A DNA stretch of 64,000 bases from Arthrobacter sp. AFG20 (GTDB lineage Bacteria > Actinomycetota > Actinomycetes > Actinomycetales > Micrococcaceae). Position numbers and translations under genes: made by a program. The stretch covers positions 35,838 to 99,837 of the forward strand of contig NZ_PJMC01000018.1 of the NCBI RefSeq assembly GCF_002892795.1, given 5' to 3'. Under the pieces are notes generated by a model that was not told where the DNA came from, searched no databases, and saw nothing but the letters and a program-made list of their open reading frames with translations. Each line of letters begins with the position of its first letter. Position 1 is the first letter of the stretch. This document shows, piece by piece, positions 24,358 through 33,405 of the stretch.

Positions 24358-26166
24358 ATGAGCGTGGCGCAAGGCAAGAGCAAGGCAAGCAAGAAGAAGG
24401 CTGCTAACGCCACGAAGAGGCTCCGCCTCGGACTCAGTATCATGCTTGCACTGCTGTTGGTTGTCGGCGGAAAGCTCTTCCTCGTGCAGGGACTGGACGT
24501 CGGCGGCATGGCTGAAGCTGCCCTGGACAACCGGCTGCGCCCCACCGTGCTGCCGGCCGAGCGAGGCAGCATCCTGGACGCCGGCGGAGCAGTGCTGGCG
24601 AACAGCGTGATCCGCTACAACATCACTGTTGACCAGTCTGTAAACACCAAGACCGAATCCTTCAAGCGCCTTGAAAAGGTAAACGGCAAGGACGAACTCG
24701 TCACCGTTTCCCGGGACCAGGGGATCGCCGAGCTTGCTGCCGCCCTTGGCATGGACACCGAGGACGTGCGGAAATCCGTCACCGGAACCAGGACCTACTA
24801 CATCGTGGCCAAGGACCTCCGTCCCGACGTCGAAAACCGGGTCTCGGAACTGCAGATCCCGGGTATCTTCTCCGAGGGAACCAGTAAGCGCGTCTACCCG
24901 AACGGATCGGTGGCCGGCGGCATTGTGGGCTTCCTCGAGAACGGAACCACCGGCCAGGCCGGCCTCGAGCAGACGCAGGACGAAATACTGCGCGGCACTG
25001 CGGGCAAGCGCGTGTTCGAAATCGGCGCCGACGGCCTCCGTATTCCCGTGGGCATCGACGAACTGACGCCCGCGCAGGACGGCAAGGACGTCAAACTCAC
25101 CCTGAACTCAGACCTCCAGTACTTCGCCCAGCAGGCCATCCAGACCCAGGCGGACAAGCTCAGCGCCGAGTGGGGGGTCATCATCGTCTCGGACGTGAAG
25201 ACCGGAAACCTCATCGCCATGGCTGACACCAATACGCCCGATCCCAACGACCCCGGCAAGGTGGCCGCCAAGGACCGCGGCGTCCGCTCCGTCACCGCCG
25301 CCTACGAGCCCGGGTCAGTGGAAAAGATGATCACCGCCGCCGCCGTCATCGAAGAAGGCAAGGCCAAACCGCTGGACACCTTCGTTATCCCGCCGTCCCT
25401 GGTGGTGGACGGCCAGCAATTCGACGACTCCTTTTCCCATGGCACCGAGAAGCGGACCCTGGCGGGCATCCTGGGCTGGTCCATGAACACGGGCACCGTG
25501 ATGGCCGGCCAGCGCCTCAGCAAAGACCAGCGCCACGACTGGCTGCAGAAGTTCGGAATCGGTGAGGCACCGGAAATCGGCCTGCCGGCCGAGGCGAAGG
25601 GCATCCTGACCCCGGCCGACCAGTGGGACGGCCGCCAGCAGTACACGGTGCTGTTCGGGCAGGGTGTCTCGCAGTCGACACTCCAGACGGTCCGCGCCTA
25701 CCAGTCCATCGCCAATGACGGTGTGATGCTGCAGCCGCGGCTCATCGACAGTTACATCAGCCCGGACGGAACCGAGGAAAAGGTGGCGGCCAAGCCGTCC
25801 CGCAGGGTGGTCTCGGAGCAGACGGCGCAGCAGGTGAGGGACATCCTCGAAAGTGCCGTCACCGAGGGCCAGATCAAGGAGGCCGCGATCGACGGCTACC
25901 GGGTGGGGGCCAAGACCGGTACCTCGCAGTCGCCCTGCGACGACGGGACCGCAGGCTTCTGCGGATACACCGCCTCGATGGTGGGGATGGCGCCGATGGA
26001 CGATCCGCGGTTTATTGTGGAGGTGGTCCTGCAGCGTCCCAAGGGGTCCATTTACGGGATCACCAACGGGCCCGTGTTCCGGTCGGTCATGAGCCAGGCA
26101 CTGCGGACGTACAACGTTCCGCCGTCCAAGGGCACGCCCGTCAGGCTGCCGCAGTTCGCCAAGTAA
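24358..26166 (+). CDS. ftsI: Class B penicillin-binding protein (septal transpeptidase)
   Basis: Septal peptidoglycan transpeptidase PbpB/FtsI, working with FtsW. Of its 602 residues, a basic cytoplasmic stretch and a membrane anchor (about 23-40) are followed by the pedestal domain starting at LPAERGSILDAGG and the transpeptidase domain with the three active-site motifs: SVEK at Ser320 (SxxK), SMN (SxN) and KTGT at Lys519. In the first motif the context EPGSVEK is a little unusual, many homologues having EPGST(F/M)K. No C-terminal PASTA domain is present. The start ATG 24358 follows AGTAGGGG. Confidence 0.95.
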   Translation: MSVAQGKSKASKKKAANATKRLRLGLSIMLALLLVVGGKLFLVQGLDVGGMAEAALDNRLRPTVLPAERGSILDAGGAVLANSVIRYNITVDQSVNTKTESFKRLEKVNGKDELVTVSRDQGIAELAAALGMDTEDVRKSVTGTRTYYIVAKDLRPDVENRVSELQIPGIFSEGTSKRVYPNGSVAGGIVGFLENGTTGQAGLEQTQDEILRGTAGKRVFEIGADGLRIPVGIDELTPAQDGKDVKLTLNSDLQYFAQQAIQTQADKLSAEWGVIIVSDVKTGNLIAMADTNTPDPNDPGKVAAKDRGVRSVTAAYEPGSVEKMITAAAVIEEGKAKPLDTFVIPPSLVVDGQQFDDSFSHGTEKRTLAGILGWSMNTGTVMAGQRLSKDQRHDWLQKFGIGEAPEIGLPAEAKGILTPADQWDGRQQYTVLFGQGVSQSTLQTVRAYQSIANDGVMLQPRLIDSYISPDGTEEKVAAKPSRRVVSEQTAQQVRDILESAVTEGQIKEAAIDGYRVGAKTGTSQSPCDDGTAGFCGYTASMVGMAPMDDPRFIVEVVLQRPKGSIYGITNGPVFRSVMSQALRTYNVPPSKGTPVRLPQFAK

Positions 26167-26249
26167 CACCCGCCAAGAAAGACCGCGGTACACCTGAACA
26201 CAACAGTTCTGCCGTGTCCGCTGGTCCGCTAGCACCAACGGAGATTCAG

Positions 26250-27896
26250 TTGTCACAGCACCATGACCCCGGCACTGCCGACGCCCCGGAGGGGCAGGCA
26301 TCCAAGAGCGGCTTCCGGCCCACCGCCGTCGCCGCCGTCGAACTGGGTGTCATCGGCCAGTCAGTGGGAGTTCCGGTGCCGCGGGCCTCCGCGTCCGTTC
26401 AGGTCACCGGCATCTCGCTCGACTCCCGGTCCGTGGAACGCGGCGACCTGTATGTTGCCCTGCCGGGGGCGGAGCGGCACGGTGCCGACTTCGCCGCGAC
26501 GGCCATCGGGTCCGGCGCAGCTGCGGTACTGACGGACGACGCCGGCGCGCGGCTTCTTGCCGTCGGCTCGGACCTCGCCGTGCCCGTGCTTGTGGTGGCG
26601 GAGCCCCGCAGCGTGGTGGGCCGCCTGTCCAGGCTGATCTACCGAAGCCAGGACGCCGACTTCCCGGGCCCCTCGATGTTCGGCGTGACCGGCACCAACG
26701 GAAAAACCACCACCACGTACTTCATCAACGCCCTGCTGCAGGCGATGGGCAAGAAGACCGGACTCATCGGCACCATCGAGATCCTGGCCGGCGGGGACCC
26801 GATTCCCAGCCTCCTGACCACCCCGGAATCCACCGATGTCCATGCCCTGCTTGCCCTCATGCGGGAACGCGGCCTTGACGCCGCATCCATGGAGGTCTCC
26901 TCGCACGCGGTGTCCTTCCGCCGCGTGGACGGCGTGGTCTTCGACGTCGTCGGGTTCACCAACCTCACCCAGGACCACCTGGACCTGCACGGCACCATGG
27001 AGGAGTACTACCGGACGAAAGCGCAGCTGTTCACCCCCGCACGCGCCCGTGCCGCCGTCGTGACGGTCGACGACGAATGGGGACGCCGGCTCGCCGCCCA
27101 GACTGAGCTTCCGGTCACCACGCTCGCCACCCTCCAGCCGGGCAGCGGGCCAGCCGCCGACTGGACCGTCACCGCCCCGAAGCCCCGCAGCCTCGGTACG
27201 GAATTCACCCTCCGCGGCCGGAACGGCACGGAACTCCGCGTACACACGGGCCTGCCCGGGGCGTTCAATGTCTCCAACGCGGCCCTGGCCCTGACCATGG
27301 TCCTCGCCGGCGGTGCTGACCCGGCCGAAGTGCAGGCAGCGCTGGATGCCCGGGACCCGTTCACTGTTGCAGTGCCCGGCCGCATGCAGCTGGTCGCCAC
27401 CCGGCCGGCCGCCGTCGTCGACTTCGCCCACAACACGGATGCACTGGCACGCGCCCTGGAGGCCGTCCGGTCCCCGGAGCCCGCGTCCAAGGTGATCGTG
27501 GTTTTCGGCGCCACCGGCCAGCGCGACCAGGGCAAGCGCCCTTCCATGGGCGCCACCGCGGCCCGGCTCGCCGACGTCGTGATCGTCAGCGATGACGACC
27601 CCCACGATGAGGACGCCGCTGCCATCCGCGCCGAGGTGCTGGTGGGTGCGACGGACGCCAAGGAAGCCGAGCAGCTCGACTGCAAGATCATGGAAGTTTT
27701 CCCCCGCGATGCTGCCATCCGTGAAGCCGTCAACCTGGCCTCTCCGGAGGACACCATCCTGGTTGCGGGTCGCGGACACGAAGTGTGGCAGGAGGTCAAG
27801 GGAGTGAACCTTGCCCTCGACGACAGGGTGGAACTACGGAACGCCTTGACGGCACGAGGATTCACCGTTCTCCAAGACGACGGGATAGAGTCCTAG
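26250..27896 (+). CDS. murE: UDP-MurNAc-tripeptide ligase
   Basis: Adds the third amino acid of the peptidoglycan stem peptide. The 548-aa protein has the Mur-ligase order: N-terminal substrate domain with ISLDSRSVERGDLYVALPG, the ATP loop GVTGTNGKTTTTYF, central SSHAVSFRRVDGVVFDVVGFTN region (split here), and a C-terminal domain. The substrate-specificity box reads DDPH (residues 449-452), not the DNPR of diaminopimelate enzymes, which fits lysine addition as expected for Micrococcaceae. I chose the TTG at 26250 because GGAG lies 7 nt upstream; a GTG at 26214 is in frame without a site. Confidence 0.93.
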   Translation: MSQHHDPGTADAPEGQASKSGFRPTAVAAVELGVIGQSVGVPVPRASASVQVTGISLDSRSVERGDLYVALPGAERHGADFAATAIGSGAAAVLTDDAGARLLAVGSDLAVPVLVVAEPRSVVGRLSRLIYRSQDADFPGPSMFGVTGTNGKTTTTYFINALLQAMGKKTGLIGTIEILAGGDPIPSLLTTPESTDVHALLALMRERGLDAASMEVSSHAVSFRRVDGVVFDVVGFTNLTQDHLDLHGTMEEYYRTKAQLFTPARARAAVVTVDDEWGRRLAAQTELPVTTLATLQPGSGPAADWTVTAPKPRSLGTEFTLRGRNGTELRVHTGLPGAFNVSNAALALTMVLAGGADPAEVQAALDARDPFTVAVPGRMQLVATRPAAVVDFAHNTDALARALEAVRSPEPASKVIVVFGATGQRDQGKRPSMGATAARLADVVIVSDDDPHDEDAAAIRAEVLVGATDAKEAEQLDCKIMEVFPRDAAIREAVNLASPEDTILVAGRGHEVWQEVKGVNLALDDRVELRNALTARGFTVLQDDGIES

Positions 27897-27902
27897 ACCG
27901 AC

Positions 27903-29375
27903 ATGATTGAACTAACTGCGGCGGAAATCGCCGAAATTACCAACGGCCGGCTGCTTGCCGACCCCGACGTCACCCCGGTATCCGTGGTGACCGACTCGCG
28001 GGAGGCCGGTTCCGGCTCCCTTTATGTCGCCAAACCAGGCGAAAGCGCAGACGGGCACAGCTTCGTGGGCGCGGCCTTTGACCGCGGCGCGGTTTTGGCC
28101 CTCACCGAACGTGAAATCAAGGACGACGCCGGCCGGAACTATCCGTCCGTCGTCGTCGAGGATGCGGTGCTGGCCATGGGCGCCCTCGCGGCAGAAGCGG
28201 TCCGGCGGATCAGGCAGCATCGCGAGTCGGCGGGCGAACAGCTGACCGTCATCGGCATCACGGGTTCGGCGGGGAAGACCACCACCAAGGACCTGTTGGC
28301 GGGAATCCTGTCGGCCGAGGCGCCTACCGTTGCACCCCAGGGTTCCTACAACGGCGAGGTCGGCGTGCCCCTCACCGTGTTCCAGGCGGGCTTCGACACC
28401 CGGTTCCTGGTCATCGAGATGGGCGCCACCGGCATCGGACACATCCGCTACCTGGCCAACATGGTCCGGCCAGAGATTGGTGTGGTGCTCGGCGTGGGAA
28501 CAGCCCACGCCGGGGAGTTCGGCGGCGTGGAAAACATCGCGGCCGCAAAGGGCGAACTCGCCGAGGCCGTACCCGCCGCAGGCACCGCCGTGCTGAACCT
28601 TGACGATCCCCGTGTTGCCGCCATGGCCGCCCGGACCCGCGGCACAGTTCTGGGCTTCTCCTCCCGGGATGCCGATCCGGACGCTCCCGCCGTCCGTGCC
28701 GCCAACCTGGACACCACCGCCTCAGGCAACCCGGAGTTCGACCTCGAAGTGCCGGGGGAGCCCACGGTGCGGGTCAGCAGCAAACTGATCGGTGAACACC
28801 ACGTGGCGAACCTCCTCGCCGCCGCGGCGGCCGCGCACGCGGCCGGCGTACCGGCTGACAGGATCAGCGCATCGTTGAGCTCCCAGTCCGCGGCAAGCCG
28901 CTGGCGCATGGAGCGCACCGAACGGCCCGACGGCGTCACGGTGATCAACGACGCGTACAACGCCAACCCGGAATCCATGCGGGCGGCCCTGCGCACGCTG
29001 GCCGACCTCGGCCGCGGACGCCGCACCTGGGCCGTGCTCGGGGCCATGCTGGAACTGGGCGACGATTCCATCCGCGAGCATACCGCCGTCGGCACGCAGG
29101 TGGTGCGGCTGAACATCTCCCGCCTCCTGGTGGTGGGCCGGGAAGCGCGTTCACTGTACGTTTCCGCCGTGCAGGAAGGTTCCTGGGGCGATGAATGCAT
29201 CTTCGCCGAGACTGTTGATGAGGCCTACGAACTGCTCCAGGAGCAGCTCGAACCCGGTGACCTGGTGCTCTTCAAGTCCTCGAACAGCGTGGGCCTGCGC
29301 CATTTGGGCGATCGGATAGCATTACCCCCACACGCCACCCCCACAAATGCCAATGAAGGGAGCGAGCTGCTGTGA
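27903..29375 (+). CDS. murF: UDP-MurNAc-tripeptide--D-alanyl-D-alanine ligase
   Basis: Adds D-Ala-D-Ala to complete the pentapeptide precursor. The 490-aa protein shows the MurF N-terminal domain (VVTDSREAGSGSLYVAKPGE), ATP loop GITGSAGKTTTKDLLA, MGATGIGHIRYLA, and NDAYNANPESMRAALRTL, a hallmark of MurF. It starts 6 bp after murE and its TGA overlaps the GTG of mraY by 4 bp (GTGA). Confidence 0.96.
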   Translation: MIELTAAEIAEITNGRLLADPDVTPVSVVTDSREAGSGSLYVAKPGESADGHSFVGAAFDRGAVLALTEREIKDDAGRNYPSVVVEDAVLAMGALAAEAVRRIRQHRESAGEQLTVIGITGSAGKTTTKDLLAGILSAEAPTVAPQGSYNGEVGVPLTVFQAGFDTRFLVIEMGATGIGHIRYLANMVRPEIGVVLGVGTAHAGEFGGVENIAAAKGELAEAVPAAGTAVLNLDDPRVAAMAARTRGTVLGFSSRDADPDAPAVRAANLDTTASGNPEFDLEVPGEPTVRVSSKLIGEHHVANLLAAAAAAHAAGVPADRISASLSSQSAASRWRMERTERPDGVTVINDAYNANPESMRAALRTLADLGRGRRTWAVLGAMLELGDDSIREHTAVGTQVVRLNISRLLVVGREARSLYVSAVQEGSWGDECIFAETVDEAYELLQEQLEPGDLVLFKSSNSVGLRHLGDRIALPPHATPTNANEGSELL

Positions 29376-30481
29376 TTGCACTACTGATCGGAGCTGGCCT
29401 GGCCCTGCTGCTGGCTCTGGTGGGTACGCCGCTGTTCATCCGCCTGCTGGTCCGTAAGAGCTATGGCCAGTTCATCCGCGATGACGGACCCACCTCGCAC
29501 CACACCAAACGCGGCACCCCCACGATGGGCGGCACCGTGGTGGTGGGCGCAGTCCTGCTGAGCTACGGCCTGACGCACCTCATCATGTGGCTCATGAACC
29601 CCCGGTCGGCCGGGCCGTCGGCCTCGGCGCTGCTCCTGCTGTTCCTGATGGTGGGGATGGGCCTGGTGGGCTTCCTGGACGACTTCATCAAGATTTCACG
29701 GCAGCGCAGCCTGGGCCTGAACGCCAAGGCGAAACTGATTCTCCAGGCAGCGGTGGGCATCATCTTCGCCGTCATGGCCCTGTATTTCCCGGATGGGGAC
29801 GGCCTTACCCCGGCGTCTACCAAGATCTCGCTGGTCCGTGACATCCCGTGGCTGGACCTGGCATTCGGCGGCACCGTGCTTGGTGCAATCCTCTTTGTGC
29901 TGTGGTCAAACCTGATCGTCACCGCCGCCACCAACGGCGTCAACCTTACCGACGGACTGGACGGACTGGCCGCGGGCGCCGCGGTCATGGTCTTCGGCGC
30001 CTACACGCTGATGGGCATCTGGCAGAGCAACCAGGCGTGCGGCTCGCCGCGTCAAACGGGTGGCGGCTGTTATTCCGTCCGGGATCCGCTGGACCTGGCG
30101 CTTCTTGCCGCCATCATGAGCGCCGCGCTGGTGGGCTTCCTGTGGTGGAACACCTCACCGGCCAAAATCTTCATGGGCGATACCGGCTCCCTCGCGATTG
30201 GCGGCGCCATCGCAGGGTTCGCCATCCTCTCCCGCACCGAACTGCTCCTGGCCTTCATCGGTGGCCTGTTCGTCCTCATCACGCTCTCCGTCATCATCCA
30301 GGTGGGCTACTTCAAGGTGACCAAGGGCAAGCGCTTCTTCAAGATGGCGCCGCTGCAGCACCACTTCGAACTCAAGGGCTGGGCGGAAGTCACCGTGGTG
30401 GTCCGGTTCTGGATCCTCGCCGGCCTGTTCGTCGCCGCTGGCCTTGGCATCTTCTACGCAGAATGGGTGGTCCTCCTGTGA
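29372..30481 (+). CDS. mraY: Phospho-MurNAc-pentapeptide translocase
   Basis: Integral membrane enzyme making lipid I from undecaprenyl phosphate and UDP-MurNAc-pentapeptide. The 369-aa sequence has about ten membrane spans and the conserved cytoplasmic loops: TKRGTPTMGG, GFLDDFIKI with the Asp pair, NLTDGLDGLAAG and FMGDTGSLAIGG, plus the PLQHHFELKGW histidine loop. It overlaps murF and murD by 4 bp at each end, so three genes are translationally chained. Confidence 0.97.
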   Translation: MIALLIGAGLALLLALVGTPLFIRLLVRKSYGQFIRDDGPTSHHTKRGTPTMGGTVVVGAVLLSYGLTHLIMWLMNPRSAGPSASALLLLFLMVGMGLVGFLDDFIKISRQRSLGLNAKAKLILQAAVGIIFAVMALYFPDGDGLTPASTKISLVRDIPWLDLAFGGTVLGAILFVLWSNLIVTAATNGVNLTDGLDGLAAGAAVMVFGAYTLMGIWQSNQACGSPRQTGGGCYSVRDPLDLALLAAIMSAALVGFLWWNTSPAKIFMGDTGSLAIGGAIAGFAILSRTELLLAFIGGLFVLITLSVIIQVGYFKVTKGKRFFKMAPLQHHFELKGWAEVTVVVRFWILAGLFVAAGLGIFYAEWVVLL

Positions 30482-32067
30482 ACGGCTCCGAATCCCATGC
30501 TGAAGTATCTGGTCCGGCCAGGCTCAGCGGCCTGGTGAGCTGGGACTCCGACTGGGCCGGGCTGCGCGTCGTGGTCACCGGGATCGGTGTCTCGGGCTTC
30601 GCGGCCGCGGACACGCTGATCGAACTTGGCGCCCGCGTGGTGGTGGTCGACGGCGCCACCACGGAAACGGCCCAAGGCAAGGCCGACACGCTGCGGATCG
30701 TGGGCGCGGCCGACGTTCTCCTGGGGGAGGAGGCCGTCCGCACGCTGCCAAAGATCGACGGCCTGAAGCCGGACCTCGTGGTCACCTCGCCGGGCTGGCG
30801 CCCGGACCAGGCATTGCTGGCGGCTGCCGCCCGCGCCCACATCCCTGTCTGGGGCGACGTCGAACTGGCCTGGCGGCTGCGCGTCCGCGAAGGCCGGAAA
30901 ACAGCTGACTGGCTCACCATCACCGGCACGAACGGCAAAACGACGACGGTCGGCCTGACCGAGTCCATGCTGCGCGCCGCGGGCCTGAAGGCGATCGCGG
31001 TGGGCAACGTCGGCACGCCCATCCTCGATGCCCTGCGTGACCCGGTGGAGTACGACGTCTTCGCGGTGGAGCTCTCCAGCTTCCAGCTGCACTGGTCCGA
31101 CTCCGTCTCGGCTGTCGCCAGCGTGTGCCTCAACGTCGCCGAGGACCACGTGGACTGGCACGGCTCCTACGAGTCCTACCTCGCCGACAAGGCCAAGATC
31201 TACGAAAACACGCAGAAGGCCTGCATCTACAACGACGAGCAGATCGAAACCGAGCGCATGGTGGAGGACGCCGACGTGGTGGAGGGCTGCCGCGCGGTGG
31301 CGTTCACCACCCTCACGCCCGCCATCAGCATGCTCGGCGTCGTGGAGGGCCTGCTCGTGGACCGGGCCTTCATTGCCGAACGCAAGGACAGCGCCGTCGA
31401 ACTGGCGTCCATGTCCGACCTCGGTCCGGTGGCCCCCCGCCACATGGTGGCCAACGCCCTGGCCGCCGCCGGCCTGGTGCGGGCCTACGGCGTCAGCCCC
31501 GAGCATGTGCGCGAAGGACTGCAGGCCTACATCCCCGGAAGCCACCGCATCCAGCCGGTCGCGAAGCAGAACGGCGTTCTCTGGATCAACGATTCCAAAG
31601 CCACCAACCCGCACGCCGCCTCCGCCTCCCTGGCCGCCTTCGACCCGGTGGTGTGGATTGCCGGTGGCCTGTCGAAGGGCGTCAGCTACGACGACCTCGT
31701 CCGCGACCACACACGCCGCCTGAAGGCCGTCGTGCTCATTGGCAAGGACACTGCGTCACTGGAGGAGTCCCTGCAGCGACACGCACCGGATGTCCCCGTC
31801 ATCCGGCAGGCGGCAGGCCACACTGAAATGGTGCAGTCTGCCGGAACCGGACATGATGCCGCACCGGATTCAGCCGAAACCGGGAAGGCCGTGATGGCAC
31901 AGGCCGTCGCATCGGCGGCACAGCTCGCCGCCTCGGGTGACACTGTGCTGATGGCCCCGGCTGCTGCATCCATGGATCAATTCTCTTCCTACGCTCACCG
32001 TGGCGACGCCTTCATTGCAGCGGTCCGGGAGCTCGTGGAAGGGGATGCCCGGACCGGCAAGGAGTAA
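30478..32067 (+). CDS. murD: UDP-MurNAc-L-alanine--D-glutamate ligase
   Basis: Adds D-glutamate to UDP-MurNAc-L-Ala. The 529-aa protein, somewhat long for MurD, has an N-terminal Rossmann-like domain (VVVTGIGVSGFAAADTL), ATP loop TITGTNGKTTTVGLTESM, VELSSFQL, NVAEDHVDWHGS and WINDSKATNPHAA. Its start GTG at 30478 overlaps the stop of mraY; an open frame reaching back to 29848 is an artefact of mraY in another frame. It is followed after 2 bp by ftsW. Confidence 0.96.
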   Translation: MNGSESHAEVSGPARLSGLVSWDSDWAGLRVVVTGIGVSGFAAADTLIELGARVVVVDGATTETAQGKADTLRIVGAADVLLGEEAVRTLPKIDGLKPDLVVTSPGWRPDQALLAAAARAHIPVWGDVELAWRLRVREGRKTADWLTITGTNGKTTTVGLTESMLRAAGLKAIAVGNVGTPILDALRDPVEYDVFAVELSSFQLHWSDSVSAVASVCLNVAEDHVDWHGSYESYLADKAKIYENTQKACIYNDEQIETERMVEDADVVEGCRAVAFTTLTPAISMLGVVEGLLVDRAFIAERKDSAVELASMSDLGPVAPRHMVANALAAAGLVRAYGVSPEHVREGLQAYIPGSHRIQPVAKQNGVLWINDSKATNPHAASASLAAFDPVVWIAGGLSKGVSYDDLVRDHTRRLKAVVLIGKDTASLEESLQRHAPDVPVIRQAAGHTEMVQSAGTGHDAAPDSAETGKAVMAQAVASAAQLAASGDTVLMAPAAASMDQFSSYAHRGDAFIAAVRELVEGDARTGKE

Positions 32068-32069
32068 GA

Positions 32070-33395
32070 ATGGTCAGCACACCCACGCGTCCCGCGGCCG
32101 CCCGGCAGCGGGCGGGGGAGAAACCCGGACCGGGTGCTGCATCCACTCCCGCCAAGGTTCCCACGAGCGGCCGACTGCTCCGGTGGTACAGGCGCTTCTG
32201 GTCCGCCCTGGAGGGAAACGGCAAGTCGCGCAACGGCTCCACCTACTACCTCATCCTCGGCACCACGCTGGCCCTGACCGCCATCGGCATCATGATGGTG
32301 CTCTCGGCGTCCAGCGTGGAGGCCATCGCGGCGGGCGAGTCGCCCTACACCGCGGCCCTCAAACAGGGCCTGTTCGCCGGAATCGGCACCTTCTGCATGT
32401 TCATGCTGTCCCGGATCAACGTGGTGTGGCTGAAGCGCCTTGCGTGGCTGGGCATCATCATCGCCTACGCCCTGCTGGGGCTCGTGCTGGTCATTGGCAC
32501 CAGCGTCAACGGCAACAAGAACTGGATCGACATCGGCGGGTTCTTCACCCTGCAGCCGTCCGAGGCAGCCAAGCTTGCCCTGGCCCTGTGGATGGCCACC
32601 GTGCTGGCCAAGAAGGCGTCGCTGCTGCACCAGTGGGGACACGCCGTGGTCCCCGTGGTGCCCATAGCCGGCGGGATCATCGGACTCGTCCTGGTCGGAA
32701 ATGACCTCGGCACAGGCATGATCATCATGCTCATCACAGCCGCCGCCCTGTTTTTCGCCGGCGTGCGTCTTTACCTGTTCGGTTTCGCCGCGCTCGTCCT
32801 CGCGGCCGGAGCCGCGGTCATGGCCCTCACCAGCTCAAACCGGGTCTGCCGCATCACCTCGTGGTGGACCGGGCAGAGCTGCGGTGACGGAATCGACGCC
32901 AACTACCAGTCCACCAACGGCCTCTACGGGCTGGCGTCGGGGGGCTGGTTCGGCGTCGGGCTTGGGCAGAGCCGGCAAAAGTACAGCTGGATCCCCGAGG
33001 CCCACAACGACTTCATCTTCGCCATCATCGGTGAGGAACTCGGGCTGGTGGGGACCGTCGTCGTACTGGTTCTTTTCGCCATTCTGGGCGCCGCCATCTA
33101 CCGCGTGGTGGTGGCGCAGGAGGACCTGTTCCACCGGGTCCTTGCCGGAACCATTATGGTGTGGCTGTTGGGCCAGGGAACGGTCAACATGGCCGTGGTC
33201 ACCGGCCTGATGCCGGTGATCGGCGTCCCGTTGCCCTTCATCTCCTACGGCGGTTCCGCGCTGCTGATGTCGCTCTGCGCGATCGGCGTAGTGTTGTCAC
33301 TGGCCCGGGAGCAGATGGAGCCCAACATCCGGCCACGTAAACTGCTCGGCCCGTGGCGGTTGCCCGGGCTCAAGAAATCCCGTACGAAAGCGTAA
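32070..33395 (+). CDS. ftsW: Lipid II polymerase FtsW
   Basis: SEDS-family peptidoglycan glycosyltransferase of the septum, partner of the class B PBP. The 441-aa protein has a basic, Pro-rich cytoplasmic N-terminus (about 1-55), about ten membrane spans, and SEDS motifs: GTSVNGNKNWIDIGGFFTLQPSEAAKLALA region (given here as NKNWIDIGG and QPSE), YQSTNGLYGLASGGWFGVGLGQS, PEAHNDFIFAIIGEELG and PLPFISYGGSALL. The catalytic Asp is expected in the large extracellular loop, at the PEAHND site. Good RBS AAGGAG ahead of the ATG. Confidence 0.95.
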   Translation: MVSTPTRPAAARQRAGEKPGPGAASTPAKVPTSGRLLRWYRRFWSALEGNGKSRNGSTYYLILGTTLALTAIGIMMVLSASSVEAIAAGESPYTAALKQGLFAGIGTFCMFMLSRINVVWLKRLAWLGIIIAYALLGLVLVIGTSVNGNKNWIDIGGFFTLQPSEAAKLALALWMATVLAKKASLLHQWGHAVVPVVPIAGGIIGLVLVGNDLGTGMIIMLITAAALFFAGVRLYLFGFAALVLAAGAAVMALTSSNRVCRITSWWTGQSCGDGIDANYQSTNGLYGLASGGWFGVGLGQSRQKYSWIPEAHNDFIFAIIGEELGLVGTVVVLVLFAILGAAIYRVVVAQEDLFHRVLAGTIMVWLLGQGTVNMAVVTGLMPVIGVPLPFISYGGSALLMSLCAIGVVLSLAREQMEPNIRPRKLLGPWRLPGLKKSRTKA

Positions 33396-33405
33396 CCAGC
33401 ACCTG

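Noticed and set aside
29848..32067. Apparent 739-aa fusion ahead of MurD
   Set aside because: The first 210 codons are mraY read in another frame; MurD homology begins at the GTG at 30478, which overlaps the mraY stop.
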